Below are positions 1 through 8,266 of a DNA stretch of 36,474 nucleotides, piece after piece. How positions within the stretch are numbered: position 1 is the first letter of the stretch; each line of letters opens with the position of its first letter. The DNA is from Prevotella sp. (lineage in GTDB: Bacteria > Bacteroidota > Bacteroidia > Bacteroidales > Bacteroidaceae). A program made the position numbers and the translations under genes. The notes under the pieces are model-generated. The model was given only the letters and a program-made list of their open reading frames with translations. It ran no database searches and had not been told where the DNA came from. The stretch covers positions 1-36,474 of the forward strand of contig JAFZUS010000050.1 of the NCBI GenBank assembly GCA_017618275.1, read 5' to 3'.

Positions 1-1581
1 CATCTTGAACTCCTGGCCGTTGATGGTGAATGATGTAGGATCGGGCATACCATCGGTATAAGGCTCCACAATCAGGTGTACCTCACCAAACTGTCCGGCA
101 CCACCCGACTGCTTCTTGTGACGATAGTCGGCACGAGCCATCTTCGTGATAGTCTCACGATACGGGATCTTCGGCTCGAGGTATTCTATCTGGATCTTCT
201 CATTGTTCTCCATACGCCACTTCAAGGTGCGGAGGTGGAACTCGCCCTGTCCGTGAACGATGATCTGGCGCAACTCCTTAGACTGCTCAACCACCCATGT
301 GGGATCCTCCTGACGCATCTTGTTCAGGGCAGACATCATCTTCTCAGTCTCAGACTCGTTGATGGCCTTGATGGCACGTGAGTACTTCGAGTTCGGATAG
401 ACGATGAAGTCGAACTTATTGTCAGCATCCTTGCCGTTCAGAGTGTTACCTGTCTTCACGTCCTTCAGTTTCACAGTACAACCGATATCACCGGCATTGA
501 GTTGGTCGACCTGTACGCGGTTGGCACCAGCACAGGCATAGAGTGTACCAATGCGCTCCTTCGAACCACGATCAGCATTCGTCAGGTCATCGCCACTCTT
601 CACGCTACCACTCATCACCTTGAAGTATGACACCTCACCGATATGGGGCTCCACACCTGTCTTGAAGAAATAGAGCGAAGCAGGACCTGCCGTATCTGGA
701 GTAATCTCCTTGCCAGCAGTATTCTTCACCTTCGGCATCTCGTTGACGAAAGGCACCACGTTGCCGAGGAACTCCATCAGACGGCGCACACCCATGTCGC
801 GACCTGCGCAAACACAGAACACGGGGAAGATGGAACGGGTAACGAGGCCCTTGCGGATACCCTCGCGCATCTCGTCCTCAGTAAGGTCTTCTGTCTCGAA
901 GAACTTCTCCATCAGAGAGTCGTCACCAGCAGCGGCAGCCTCCACGAGAGCGGCCTTCATCTCCTTGGCCTTGTCGAGTTGGTCAGCAGGAATATCCTCA
1001 ATGATAGGAGCACCACCCTCGGGCTTCCAGGAGTACTTCTTCATCAACAGCACGTCAATCACGCTGTTGAAACCAGCGCCTGTTGCGATAGGATACTGTA
1101 CAGGTACACAGTTCGGACCATAGGTCTCCTTCAGGCGGGCAAGGATCTGGTCGTAGTCGCAGTTGTCGCGATCCAGTTGGTTCACCAGGAAGATGACGGG
1201 CTTCTGGAACTTCTCCGTATTGCGGAAAGCATTCATCGTTCCCACCTCAGGACCGTACTGGCCATTGACGAGGATTAAAGCCTGGTCAGTCACGTTCAGA
1301 GCGGTGATGGCACCTCCCACGAAGTCGTCACTGCCCGGGCAGTCGATGATGTTGAGTTTCTTGTTGTTCCACTCCACATGGAAAACGGTGGAGAATACGC
1401 TGTAGCCGTACTCCTGCTCCACGGGGAAATAGTCACTTACGGTATTCTTCTGCTCAACAGTACCGCGACGCTTGATAATACCTGCTTCGAAAAGCATTGC
1501 CTCGGCAAGAGTGGTCTTGCCGCTACCCGCACTGCCAATGAGTGCGATGTTTTTGATCTCGTTTGTTTGATAAATCTTCAT
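1..1581 (-). CDS. EF-G paralogue (EF-G2-like), C-terminus cut by window edge
   Basis: Translation factor GTPase-like protein; the visible 527 residues cover the G domain, domain II, domain III and the start of domain IV, and the reading frame is still open at base 1. The P-loop GSAGSGKT (residues 16-23) is intact. The G3 motif is DCPGS (80-84) instead of DTPGH, so the catalytic histidine is serine. G4 is NQLD (134-137) instead of NKxD, and the switch I RGITI segment reads YGYSV. These changes mark it as the second, non-housekeeping EF-G known in Bacteroidota. In Bacteroides thetaiotaomicron, from memory, an EF-G2 without GTPase activity supports translocation during carbon starvation. The ATG at 1581 is preceded by a promoter-like sequence, and the gene diverges from hemW. 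Family assignment is secure; the starvation role is inferred by homology. Confidence 0.93.
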   Translation of the reverse strand, partial: MKIYQTNEIKNIALIGSAGSGKTTLAEAMLFEAGIIKRRGTVEQKNTVSDYFPVEQEYGYSVFSTVFHVEWNNKKLNIIDCPGSDDFVGGAITALNVTDQALILVNGQYGPEVGTMNAFRNTEKFQKPVIFLVNQLDRDNCDYDQILARLKETYGPNCVPVQYPIATGAGFNSVIDVLLMKKYSWKPEGGAPIIEDIPADQLDKAKEMKAALVEAAAAGDDSLMEKFFETEDLTEDEMREGIRKGLVTRSIFPVFCVCAGRDMGVRRLMEFLGNVVPFVNEMPKVKNTAGKEITPDTAGPASLYFFKTGVEPHIGEVSYFKVMSGSVKSGDDLTNADRGSKERIGTLYACAGANRVQVDQLNAGDIGCTVKLKDVKTGNTLNGKDADNKFDFIVYPNSKYSRAIKAINESETEKMMSALNKMRQEDPTWVVEQSKELRQIIVHGQGEFHLRTLKWRMENNEKIQIEYLEPKIPYRETITKMARADYRHKKQSGGAGQFGEVHLIVEPYTDGMPDPTSFTINGQEFKM

Positions 1582-1621
1582 ATCTGTCGGTATTTTAGGT
1601 AAATTATTCGTTTTGAGTGCG

Positions 1622-1653
1622 CTAAATTAGACATTTTTTCAGAAATCACCAAA
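1622..1653 (-). promoter_or_regulatory. Candidate promoter of the EF-G paralogue
   Basis: On the minus strand TTTG (1653-1650) is followed after 20 bases by TAATTTAG (1629-1622). That is one mismatch from the Bacteroidota TAnnTTTG -7 element, at the usual spacing. It would give a leader of roughly 35 bases. This is a pattern match only. Confidence 0.45.
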
Positions 1654-1682
1654 GAAATCTTCTATTAATTAAAATTAATTAG

Positions 1683-1690
1683 TAATTTTG
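1683..1690 (+). promoter_or_regulatory. -7 element of hemW
   Basis: TAATTTTG fits TAnnTTTG exactly and ends 8 bases before the hemW ATG, so the transcript would begin at or within a few bases of the start codon (leaderless or nearly so). No clear TTTG -33 element is visible in the AT-rich sequence upstream. Confidence 0.5.
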
Positions 1691-1698
1691 AAGCCGAA

Positions 1699-2844
1699 AT
1701 GGCAGGAATCTACATACATATTCCATTTTGCAGGAGCCGTTGCATCTATTGCGGCTTCTATTCCACCACCGCCATAGAACTCCGCCAGCAGTATGTCGAG
1801 GCTGTATGCCGAGAGATGGAGACCCACCCCTTTCCCCTCCCTGAAGGGATGGGCATAGATACAATCTACCTCGGTGGAGGCACACCCAGCCAATTGACGA
1901 TGGATCAATTGAAACAACTCTTTTTATATATTAATAAGGTGTATTCACTCCCCTCCATACAGGGAGGGGCCGGGGGGGGGGCTGAAATCACCATCGAAGT
2001 GAACCCCGATGATGTGACCGTTGAGTTTGCTGCTGTGTTACAACAGTTCGGCATCAACCGTGTGAGCATGGGAGCCCAGACCTTCAGCGACGAACGACTG
2101 AAATGGTTACACCGAAGACACTCCTCGCACCAAGTGGCCGAAGCAATAGAACGCCTACGTGACAATGGGATTCAGAACATCAGCATCGACCTGATGTACG
2201 GATTCCCGGGTGAAAGGCTTGAAGATTGGGAAGCAGACATCGACGCAGCCCTCACCCTCAACGCAGAACATCTCTCTGCCTATTGTCTGATGATTGAAGA
2301 AGGCACACCTCTCTATCAGATGATGCACAATGGGGACAGTCCCCAATGTGTCGACGAGGAACTGGAGCGACAGATGTACTATATGCTCATCGACAAACTT
2401 GAGGCCGCAGGCTATGAACACTACGAGATCTCTAATTTCGCCCGCCCAGGTTACCGTTCCCGTCATAACTCCTCCTATTGGAACGACACACCCTATATCG
2501 GACTTGGAGCAGCCGCCCACTCCTACAACGGTCACACCCGCAGTTGGAATGTGGCCGACATTCACCAGTATATCGAAGGTATGAAGCATGGAAAACGGAT
2601 CTTTGAGTCAGAGGATATCGAGGGTGACACCCGTTACAACGACCGTCTGACTGTTGCCCTCCGCACCCGTGAAGGCATTGACCTATCTATCCTATCCGAC
2701 CATCACCGCCACTATGCCATAAAAAATGCCCGCCGTTTCATCAACGACGGGCTACTCCATATCACTCCTGCTAATCATCTCGCTCTCACCCGCCGTGGCC
2801 TCTTCGTCAGCGACATGATTATCAGCGAACTGATGCTTGTGTGA
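1699..2844 (+). CDS. hemW: HemW-type radical SAM heme chaperone (coproporphyrinogen oxidase-like)
   Basis: Radical SAM protein of the HemW family, which binds heme and a 4Fe-4S cluster and is thought to deliver heme to respiratory proteins. The N-terminal CxxxCxxC (C11, C15, C18) lies right after the first strand, as in HemW, without the N-terminal extension of true HemN. DTIYLGGGTPS and ITIEVNPDD are further family signatures. At 381 residues it has normal length, but residues 43-52 (HPFPLPEGMG) and 83-95 (SLPSIQGGAGGGA) look like in-frame insertions. They are encoded by two inverted copies of one GC-rich repeat, the second carrying a G10 tract. ATG at 1699 is chosen because it follows the promoter element and matches the family N-terminus. 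The gene converges with the repeat-protein gene at 2857, with 12 bases between stops. Confidence 0.93.
   Translation: MAGIYIHIPFCRSRCIYCGFYSTTAIELRQQYVEAVCREMETHPFPLPEGMGIDTIYLGGGTPSQLTMDQLKQLFLYINKVYSLPSIQGGAGGGAEITIEVNPDDVTVEFAAVLQQFGINRVSMGAQTFSDERLKWLHRRHSSHQVAEAIERLRDNGIQNISIDLMYGFPGERLEDWEADIDAALTLNAEHLSAYCLMIEEGTPLYQMMHNGDSPQCVDEELERQMYYMLIDKLEAAGYEHYEISNFARPGYRSRHNSSYWNDTPYIGLGAAAHSYNGHTRSWNVADIHQYIEGMKHGKRIFESEDIEGDTRYNDRLTVALRTREGIDLSILSDHHRHYAIKNARRFINDGLLHITPANHLALTRRGLFVSDMIISELMLV
1823..1854 (-). repeat. GC-rich intragenic repeat, copy 1 (inverted)
   Basis: Inside hemW. Read on the minus strand it contains CAGGGAGGGG followed by a GGGGTGGG-like run and could encode PSLQGGERGGS. 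It is the same element as the copy at 1945-1983 in opposite orientation. In the sense frame it supplies HPFPLPEGMG. The two copies can pair over at least 10 bp in the hemW mRNA. Confidence 0.65.
1945..1983 (+). repeat. GC-rich intragenic repeat, copy 2, with G10 tract
   Basis: Inside hemW. CACTCCCCTCC, then CAGGGAGGGGCC, then ten consecutive G (1972-1981). In frame it encodes SLPSIQGGAGGGA between the helix ending NKVY and the strand ITIEVNPDD. The run of ten G is the longest homopolymer noticed in a coding region of the window and is prone to slippage. Confidence 0.7.
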
Positions 2845-2856
2845 ATTAAAAGTTAG

Positions 2857-3645
2857 TTAGCGGCCACCACCAACATACGCAATGGAGATACCCCTGTCCC
2901 ACTGTTGACGAATATACTCTTTGGCATCATCGGGACTGACCTGCAAGTTCTGGAAACGGTTATCGCCTTTGGTATAGTTGCCATAGACCACCACATAGTT
3001 GCCCTCGCCATAGACCACCTGATGAAGATTGAATCCCCTGCCCCACACATTGGACTGGACACGGTCCATCAACTCGGAAGTGGACTTCTCCCAGAAATAA
3101 CCCTGTGACGTATATTTAGGGGTACGGCTCAACACCACCGTCCAAGCCTTGCCGTCATATGCCAGATCGGTAATGAGGTAGCCATTGCCTTTCTGCTCAG
3201 TGATCCAAGGAGCCAGTTCAGCCCACTCGTTGCGCCAAATGATCTGACTGGTGATTCCTGAACCTTGCGACATCACCACCAACCACTCTTTCTCGCTTCT
3301 CGATAGCGACGTGATGGCGTAACCGCTCTTGGTCTTTTCGGCTATCCACTCCTCAGGCCATTCCTTGGTCAGAGAGAACGACTGCTGCACGTATTCGGTG
3401 TTCTTGGCCATCACCACCAACCAACCCTCCTTGGTATAGGCGGCAGAGACAATACGCTTACCAAGATTCCAGTTGCTGGTGATATCAGTCTCATCAAGTG
3501 GTTGGCCTACACCATAGGCATACCAGGTCTGTTCGGTATAAGGCAGACCCGACTCTGATATCAGCATGGTCTTGCTTTGCGCCATCATCGAGATAGAGAC
3601 CAATGCGAAGCAACTGACCAACATCATTCTTAAACAATTTTTCAT
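2857..3645 (-). CDS. Secreted protein with DUF7477-like repeats
   Basis: 262 residues with a clear signal peptide (about 1-22, ending MAQ). The rest consists of about four units of 45-50 residues. Each carries a pattern like GYxITxLxxxxxxWxVVMSxxxxxTxQ, for example around VVMAKNTEYVQQ, VVMSQGSGITSQ, VVLSRTPKYTSQ and VVYGNYTKGD. This suggests a beta-repeat or propeller fold. It resembles what I recall as DUF7477, but the exact family name is tentative. The function is unknown; a periplasmic or surface location is inferred from the signal peptide. It starts 21 bases after the queA stop, so it is probably the last gene of that transcript. Confidence 0.75.
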   Translation of the reverse strand: MKNCLRMMLVSCFALVSISMMAQSKTMLISESGLPYTEQTWYAYGVGQPLDETDITSNWNLGKRIVSAAYTKEGWLVVMAKNTEYVQQSFSLTKEWPEEWIAEKTKSGYAITSLSRSEKEWLVVMSQGSGITSQIIWRNEWAELAPWITEQKGNGYLITDLAYDGKAWTVVLSRTPKYTSQGYFWEKSTSELMDRVQSNVWGRGFNLHQVVYGEGNYVVVYGNYTKGDNRFQNLQVSPDDAKEYIRQQWDRGISIAYVGGGR

Positions 3646-3666
3646 ATCTGTCTTGTTTTTAATTAA

Positions 3667-4887
3667 TTACGGTATCAATAAAGACGAGTCTCCATAACTC
3701 AGAAAACGGAAGTCATGACTAAGGGCATAGTCATATATCTTACGCCAATCGCCCTTGACAAAAGCACTCACAAGGAGAAGAAGCGTGGACTGAGGCTGAT
3801 GGAAGTTCGTCACCAACAATTTTACGATTTTATAGTCATAGCCCGGGGCGATGATGATCTGGGTGCTGGAATGCAGCACCTGCAAGCCATGAACATCCAT
3901 CCAGTCAGCCAATGCCTGAAGAGCATCTTGGCTTCCGACTTCTGACTCCTGACCGTCATACGGTTCCCACTGAGAGACGTGGAGTTGCTCTTCCGTGGAG
4001 GCTAGATTACGGAGCACCTTCAAGCCCATATAGTAAAGGCTCTCCAAAGTTCTGACACTGGTAGTGCCAACGGCGATGGCAGAGGCATCATGGTCAATGA
4101 GTTTTTGAATCGTCTCACGTCGCACACTGATATACTCGGTATGCATCTCATGACCCTCTATCTCCTCGCTCTTCACAGGCTTAAACGTACCGGCGCCAAC
4201 GTGTAGTGTCAGTTCCTCACGATCTATACCGTGCGCATCAATAGACTGAAGCACCTCCGGTGTGAAATGAAGACCAGCCGTAGGAGCCGCCACACTACCT
4301 TTGATCTTGGAATAGACGGTCTGGTAGGTAGTCTTGTCACTCTCCTGCGTCTCTCGATTCAGATAAGGTGGAATGGGCAACTCACCCATCGCGTCAATGA
4401 TTTCGGCAAACGAGACCTCTTTACTATCCCATTCGAAGTCGATACGATGGGAGGTGCCATGAATGGGGCCACGTGTAGCCGTGACTATCACCTTGACACC
4501 TTTGATATCAATCTCTCGTGTCAATGGTCCTTCTTTCCATTTCTTCAGATTGCCCACTAAGCAATACCAGGCACAATAACCTGTGGTCTGGAACATCAGT
4601 TCGTAATCTGAGGGCTCGGCGGGTTCCAACAAGAACACCTCTATCAAGGCACCTGTCTCTTTGCGGAAATGCATACGAGCCTGAATGACCTTGGTATTAT
4701 TGAATACCATCAACGCTCCCTCGGGCAGATAGTTCGGCAGATTATAGAACATATCCTCTCCTACTTCACCTTTCCTGTAAATTAGTAACTTGGAATGGTC
4801 ACGATGGGCCATAGGAAACTTGGCGATACGCTCGTCAGGAAGCGGATAGTTATAGTCGCTGATATGGATATGTCGGGGATTTGTCAT
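3667..4887 (-). CDS. queA: S-adenosylmethionine:tRNA ribosyltransferase-isomerase
   Basis: QueA transfers and rearranges the ribosyl moiety of AdoMet onto 7-aminomethyl-7-deazaguanine in tRNA (position 34), making epoxyqueuosine. The N-terminal YPLPDERIAKFP and the central AAPTAGLHFTPE block are family signatures, and the C-terminal TNFHQPQSTLLLLVSAF matches the family end. At 406 residues it is longer than the E. coli protein (about 356), as is usual in Bacteroidota. ATG at 4887 lies 15 bases after the PAP2 stop; there is no Shine-Dalgarno. It is probably co-transcribed with the phosphatase gene and the downstream secreted repeat protein. Confidence 0.97.
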   Translation of the reverse strand: MTNPRHIHISDYNYPLPDERIAKFPMAHRDHSKLLIYRKGEVGEDMFYNLPNYLPEGALMVFNNTKVIQARMHFRKETGALIEVFLLEPAEPSDYELMFQTTGYCAWYCLVGNLKKWKEGPLTREIDIKGVKVIVTATRGPIHGTSHRIDFEWDSKEVSFAEIIDAMGELPIPPYLNRETQESDKTTYQTVYSKIKGSVAAPTAGLHFTPEVLQSIDAHGIDREELTLHVGAGTFKPVKSEEIEGHEMHTEYISVRRETIQKLIDHDASAIAVGTTSVRTLESLYYMGLKVLRNLASTEEQLHVSQWEPYDGQESEVGSQDALQALADWMDVHGLQVLHSSTQIIIAPGYDYKIVKLLVTNFHQPQSTLLLLVSAFVKGDWRKIYDYALSHDFRFLSYGDSSLLIP

Positions 4888-4902
4888 CTGTACTGAAAAT
4901 AT

Positions 4903-5595
4903 TTATACGAAAGCGGCACGGAGAAGGGCATACAAGAGTGTGAATACCAACATACTGACAGGTATATCAATATCGCTACGCAGATAACCCGTCTTCGTGT
5001 AATGCGTCGAGGTGAAGTTCATACCTGTAGACAGGCGACGGACAATACGCTGGTATACCCAGTAGACGACAGAGCCAGCAAAGGCACCCCAGCAGAGTCC
5101 AACAAGGATATCGCCCGGATAGTGAACACCCAGATAAAGTCTTGTCCAACAGTTGACAAACGACCAGATTACCATCGCACAAGTGAGCAGTCGGCTACGC
5201 ACCAGCCACCAGAAGAAAATGGCTATGCTGAAGGTGTTGGAGGCATGGGCAGAAAAGAAACCATAATTCCCTCCCCTGTATCCGTCGACGATATCCACCA
5301 ACAACCCAATCTGAGGGTCATGGGTAGGACGCCAACGAGCCACCGTCGGTTTAACGATAGTATCATCAATGGTACCAGCCAAAACCACACAAAGTCCGGC
5401 AGATGCAAGCACAAGCAGGATTTTCTGCACACTCTCATTGTTCTTCATGACAACAAAGAAGAGAGTCAGATAGAACGGTATCCACGTTATGCCATTGGTG
5501 AGTATACGGACCAAGGCATCTAGATACAGCGATGAACTACCGTTGAACCACAACAGCAGTTGCTTGTCTAAATCTATCAGTGTCTGCCAATCCAT
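4903..5595 (-). CDS. PAP2-family membrane phosphatase
   Basis: Integral membrane lipid phosphatase of the PAP2 superfamily, 230 residues. All three active-site motifs are present. K82...R89-P90 fits KxxxxxxRP. S115-A116-H117 is the PSGH-type motif with Ala in place of Gly. R152...H158...D162 fits SRxxxxxHxxxD. Several hydrophobic helices surround them, with a final span at the C-terminus. Likely substrates are undecaprenyl diphosphate or lipid A phosphates, but the sequence does not decide which. It follows the bat operon by 23 bases in the same direction and precedes queA, so it is probably read through from upstream. Confidence 0.9.
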   Translation of the reverse strand: MDWQTLIDLDKQLLLWFNGSSSLYLDALVRILTNGITWIPFYLTLFFVVMKNNESVQKILLVLASAGLCVVLAGTIDDTIVKPTVARWRPTHDPQIGLLVDIVDGYRGGNYGFFSAHASNTFSIAIFFWWLVRSRLLTCAMVIWSFVNCWTRLYLGVHYPGDILVGLCWGAFAGSVVYWVYQRIVRRLSTGMNFTSTHYTKTGYLRSDIDIPVSMLVFTLLYALLRAAFV

Positions 5596-5618
5596 AATTT
5601 ATCTGTATAATCTGGGCT

Positions 5619-8234
5619 CTATATCAACTCTATTTGTTGAGTTTCTATCCAGCCTTCCTTACCATCGGCAAGACGAATGCCTTTCCAGTCCTTCATAGAG
5701 CCATCGGTAATGGTCACCTTCGTACCCTCATGCAGTATGAACAGGTCTGTACCCTGTTTGGCTGGAGTACTCTTCACCGTGACAGCAGGAGCCGTCACAA
5801 TGGCTCCACGACGATGAACGAGCAGATCCTTCTGCTGATGGGCAAAAACATTGCTCAACAGGAAGAAAACGATGAGGATAATAGCACCAAAGAAGCCCAC
5901 CTTGCGCAACCAAATACGCTCAGAGAAGAGATAAAGCAGAGCCAATACGATGGCGAGGGCCAATGATATCAGGGCAATATCCGCCCATCCGTCGACACTG
6001 GTCAAATTCACTAACGAACGGTACCAGGTAACGAAGAACATATCCTGTTCTGGGGTGACTTTATCGATAGTCTTAGAACGGGCCATCTGGAGATTAAAAC
6101 GAATATCCCTATCACCTGGTGACAATAGCAGGGCGCGTTCATAATTCAACACAGCACGGGTGATGTTCTCCGTACGGTAGTAAGCGTTACCGAGGTTGTA
6201 GTACAAATCGGCAGAAGCCCCCTGTTTCAACAAGGCCTCATAGTCCTTGATGGCTTGCTGATACTCACCACGAACATAAGCAGAATCGGCGTCAGCCTTC
6301 GTCACGGCATATGTACCCATGGGGAACAGAAGCATCAACAATATGACAGCCGTTGTTGTCTTGGCAGAATGCCGCTTTTTCATCGTTTCCTCAATCTTCT
6401 CAATAGCAGTCATCGCCTTATCAAACACTTTATTCATATTTCCCTTAGGATCACCTGGGGCATAGCGTTCAAACTCACATTCATCAAGCGCCCCCATGAA
6501 CTGGGCCACAGTATCCTCATTGACATTACGCTCTGCCAGACGCTGACTGATATTGTCGTGCGACAACTGCTCGACGGGCATATTAAGTTTGTCGCCCACA
6601 TAGCCCCAAAGAGCACGAAGCACCTCATCGTAGAACTCGCCTGGCTTATTGTCTGTCATCAACTTAGAGGCCTTCTTCAGTCGTTTCGTTGCCACCTTAT
6701 TGGCCTTGCCAGCCCGACGCTTGGTGATATTGGCATTTTCAATAGCCCGTTGACGGAAGATGACAAACAGCGAGATAAAGACAAGTGCCAGAACAGCCAG
6801 AGCAATCCAATAGCCCGTTGATCCGAAGAAGAAATCATCGAGTGAGTGCTGACGAGTTTCGCCGGTCTTGATATGACGGATATCCTTACCTAACAGTTGG
6901 AGATCTTCTTGACCTGTATAGTCGCTTACGCTACCTGTTCCAGCACCTTTGGCAACATTGAGTGTGAAGCCCTCAGTCTTTACCGTCTCATATTTCTTTG
7001 TCGTCGTATCGAAATAAGTAAACTCAATAGGCGGAATATCATACTTACCCTGATGGCGCGGCACAGCGAGGATGTCGTAGATCATTGAGCCCTCCACTCC
7101 GTTGGCAGACAACTTGGTCTTGTCGGTAATTTTGGCATCATACTTGTCGAAGTCTTTGGGAAACTCCACGGTAGGCTGTTTGATAAGTTTCAAATTGCCA
7201 ATACCACTAATAACCAGATGCAGTTTGATAGGATCATTGGCTTTTACTTCAGTCTTGTCGATCTGGGCAGAGATATTGAACTTACCCACGCCACCAGAGA
7301 ACTTAGCCGGACGTGTAGGCAACGGATCCACCTGAATCTCAATACCTGGGGCCTGAATCTGTTTCTTCACTTCTATATAGCCAGAGCCCCCATTGAAGAA
7401 GGCCTCAAAAGGATCGATGTTACGGTTCTGCTGCACCACAATACCATTGAAAGTGATACTCGGAATCTCAAGTTTGCCTGTCAATTGAGGGAACATCACA
7501 TATTGGCTCCAGGTCACCGTTTTGTAAGGTCGGCCATTGACTGTCTCAAGTTTAAAACTCTTTTGCTGCGGCAGATCCACCTCTTGTGTATGGAAGCCCT
7601 TCAAGTCGGGCATCTTACCTTCCAGTTGTGTGAGGGAAACCAATGTATAGACCTTATAGGTCAGCAGGATTGGTTCCTGCTCATAGACACGCTTCTTATT
7701 GGCACTGACCTTGATAAACAGGTCTGAGCCAGAGATTCTGCTACCTGCATCACGGAGTTCCGTCCCTTCGTTATCACGCTGACGTTGCTGTCCACCTCCA
7801 CCGTTTGTCTGACTGCGGGCATTGCCTGAGACAGTTATCTTCACTGCATTTGAGGCGATGCTCTTCCCATCCACCACGGCATGGGCTGCAGGAATGGTGT
7901 AAGAGCCATTCTTCGTTGCCACGACAATATAGGTATAGGTGATTGATGATGACGAACTCGTATGTCCATTAATCATCTGATAACTGGATTGTACGGAACG
8001 ATTCGGTCCAATCAGCACTTCCAGTTCTTCAGGAATGTTACCAGCACGGAACTCGCTGACATTCTGCGTATTAATGGTATAGCTCAGACGGAACTGCTCT
8101 CCCACAGAGACCTGAGAGGGAGCCGAAGCAGTCAGCGTCTGCGAAAGCAAACTAAAAGGTAAAAAGGTAAGAAGGTAAAAAGGTAAAAACCATTTCACCC
8201 ACCTTTGCACCTTTATTTCTATACTTCTTATCAT
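5619..8234 (-). CDS. BatD-BatE fusion protein (aerotolerance operon)
   Basis: 871-residue membrane protein joining two normally separate Bat proteins. Residues 1-32 form a signal peptide whose core is encoded by an octanucleotide repeat. Residues 35-430 are the BatD periplasmic beta-domains. A membrane span (about 475-493) and a cytoplasmic tail follow. At Met618 an intact BatE-like signal segment begins (ILLMLLFPMGTYA) and leads into TPR repeats (650-715), two spans (about 752-770 and 779-797, separated by a basic loop) and a C-terminal SH3-like domain (805-871). The topology is consistent: BatD, TPR and SH3 parts outside, tails inside. ATG at 8234 is the only start that keeps the signal peptide. 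Gene order with batA and batBC supports the assignment. Internal initiation at Met618 (6383) to make free BatE cannot be excluded. Confidence 0.9.
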   Translation of the reverse strand: MIRSIEIKVQRWVKWFLPFYLLTFLPFSLLSQTLTASAPSQVSVGEQFRLSYTINTQNVSEFRAGNIPEELEVLIGPNRSVQSSYQMINGHTSSSSSITYTYIVVATKNGSYTIPAAHAVVDGKSIASNAVKITVSGNARSQTNGGGGQQRQRDNEGTELRDAGSRISGSDLFIKVSANKKRVYEQEPILLTYKVYTLVSLTQLEGKMPDLKGFHTQEVDLPQQKSFKLETVNGRPYKTVTWSQYVMFPQLTGKLEIPSITFNGIVVQQNRNIDPFEAFFNGGSGYIEVKKQIQAPGIEIQVDPLPTRPAKFSGGVGKFNISAQIDKTEVKANDPIKLHLVISGIGNLKLIKQPTVEFPKDFDKYDAKITDKTKLSANGVEGSMIYDILAVPRHQGKYDIPPIEFTYFDTTTKKYETVKTEGFTLNVAKGAGTGSVSDYTGQEDLQLLGKDIRHIKTGETRQHSLDDFFFGSTGYWIALAVLALVFISLFVIFRQRAIENANITKRRAGKANKVATKRLKKASKLMTDNKPGEFYDEVLRALWGYVGDKLNMPVEQLSHDNISQRLAERNVNEDTVAQFMGALDECEFERYAPGDPKGNMNKVFDKAMTAIEKIEETMKKRHSAKTTTAVILLMLLFPMGTYAVTKADADSAYVRGEYQQAIKDYEALLKQGASADLYYNLGNAYYRTENITRAVLNYERALLLSPGDRDIRFNLQMARSKTIDKVTPEQDMFFVTWYRSLVNLTSVDGWADIALISLALAIVLALLYLFSERIWLRKVGFFGAIILIVFFLLSNVFAHQQKDLLVHRRGAIVTAPAVTVKSTPAKQGTDLFILHEGTKVTITDGSMKDWKGIRLADGKEGWIETQQIELI
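8154..8184. repeat. AAAAAGGT octamer array inside batDE
   Basis: Four tandem copies of AAAAAGGT (third unit AAGAAGGT) on the plus strand. On the coding strand this is ACCTTTTT, stop-free in all frames, and it encodes the hydrophobic FLPFYLLTFLPF core of the BatD signal peptide. A looser version of similar period lies between batBC and batDE (about 8238-8259). A related array precedes htpG. Confidence 0.75.
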
Positions 8235-8266
8235 TTTTTTACTTTCTTACTTTTTTTACCCTTGCA

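Noticed and set aside
1579-3650. Shared GACAGATATGAA context at the starts of the EF-G paralogue and the secreted repeat protein
   Set aside because: Only 12 bases, two occurrences and no other common features; likely chance.
6383-6383. Independent batE start at Met618 of the fused frame
   Set aside because: No intergenic sequence or ribosome-binding signal is visible and the frame is continuous, so a fusion is the simpler reading; internal initiation is only noted as possible.
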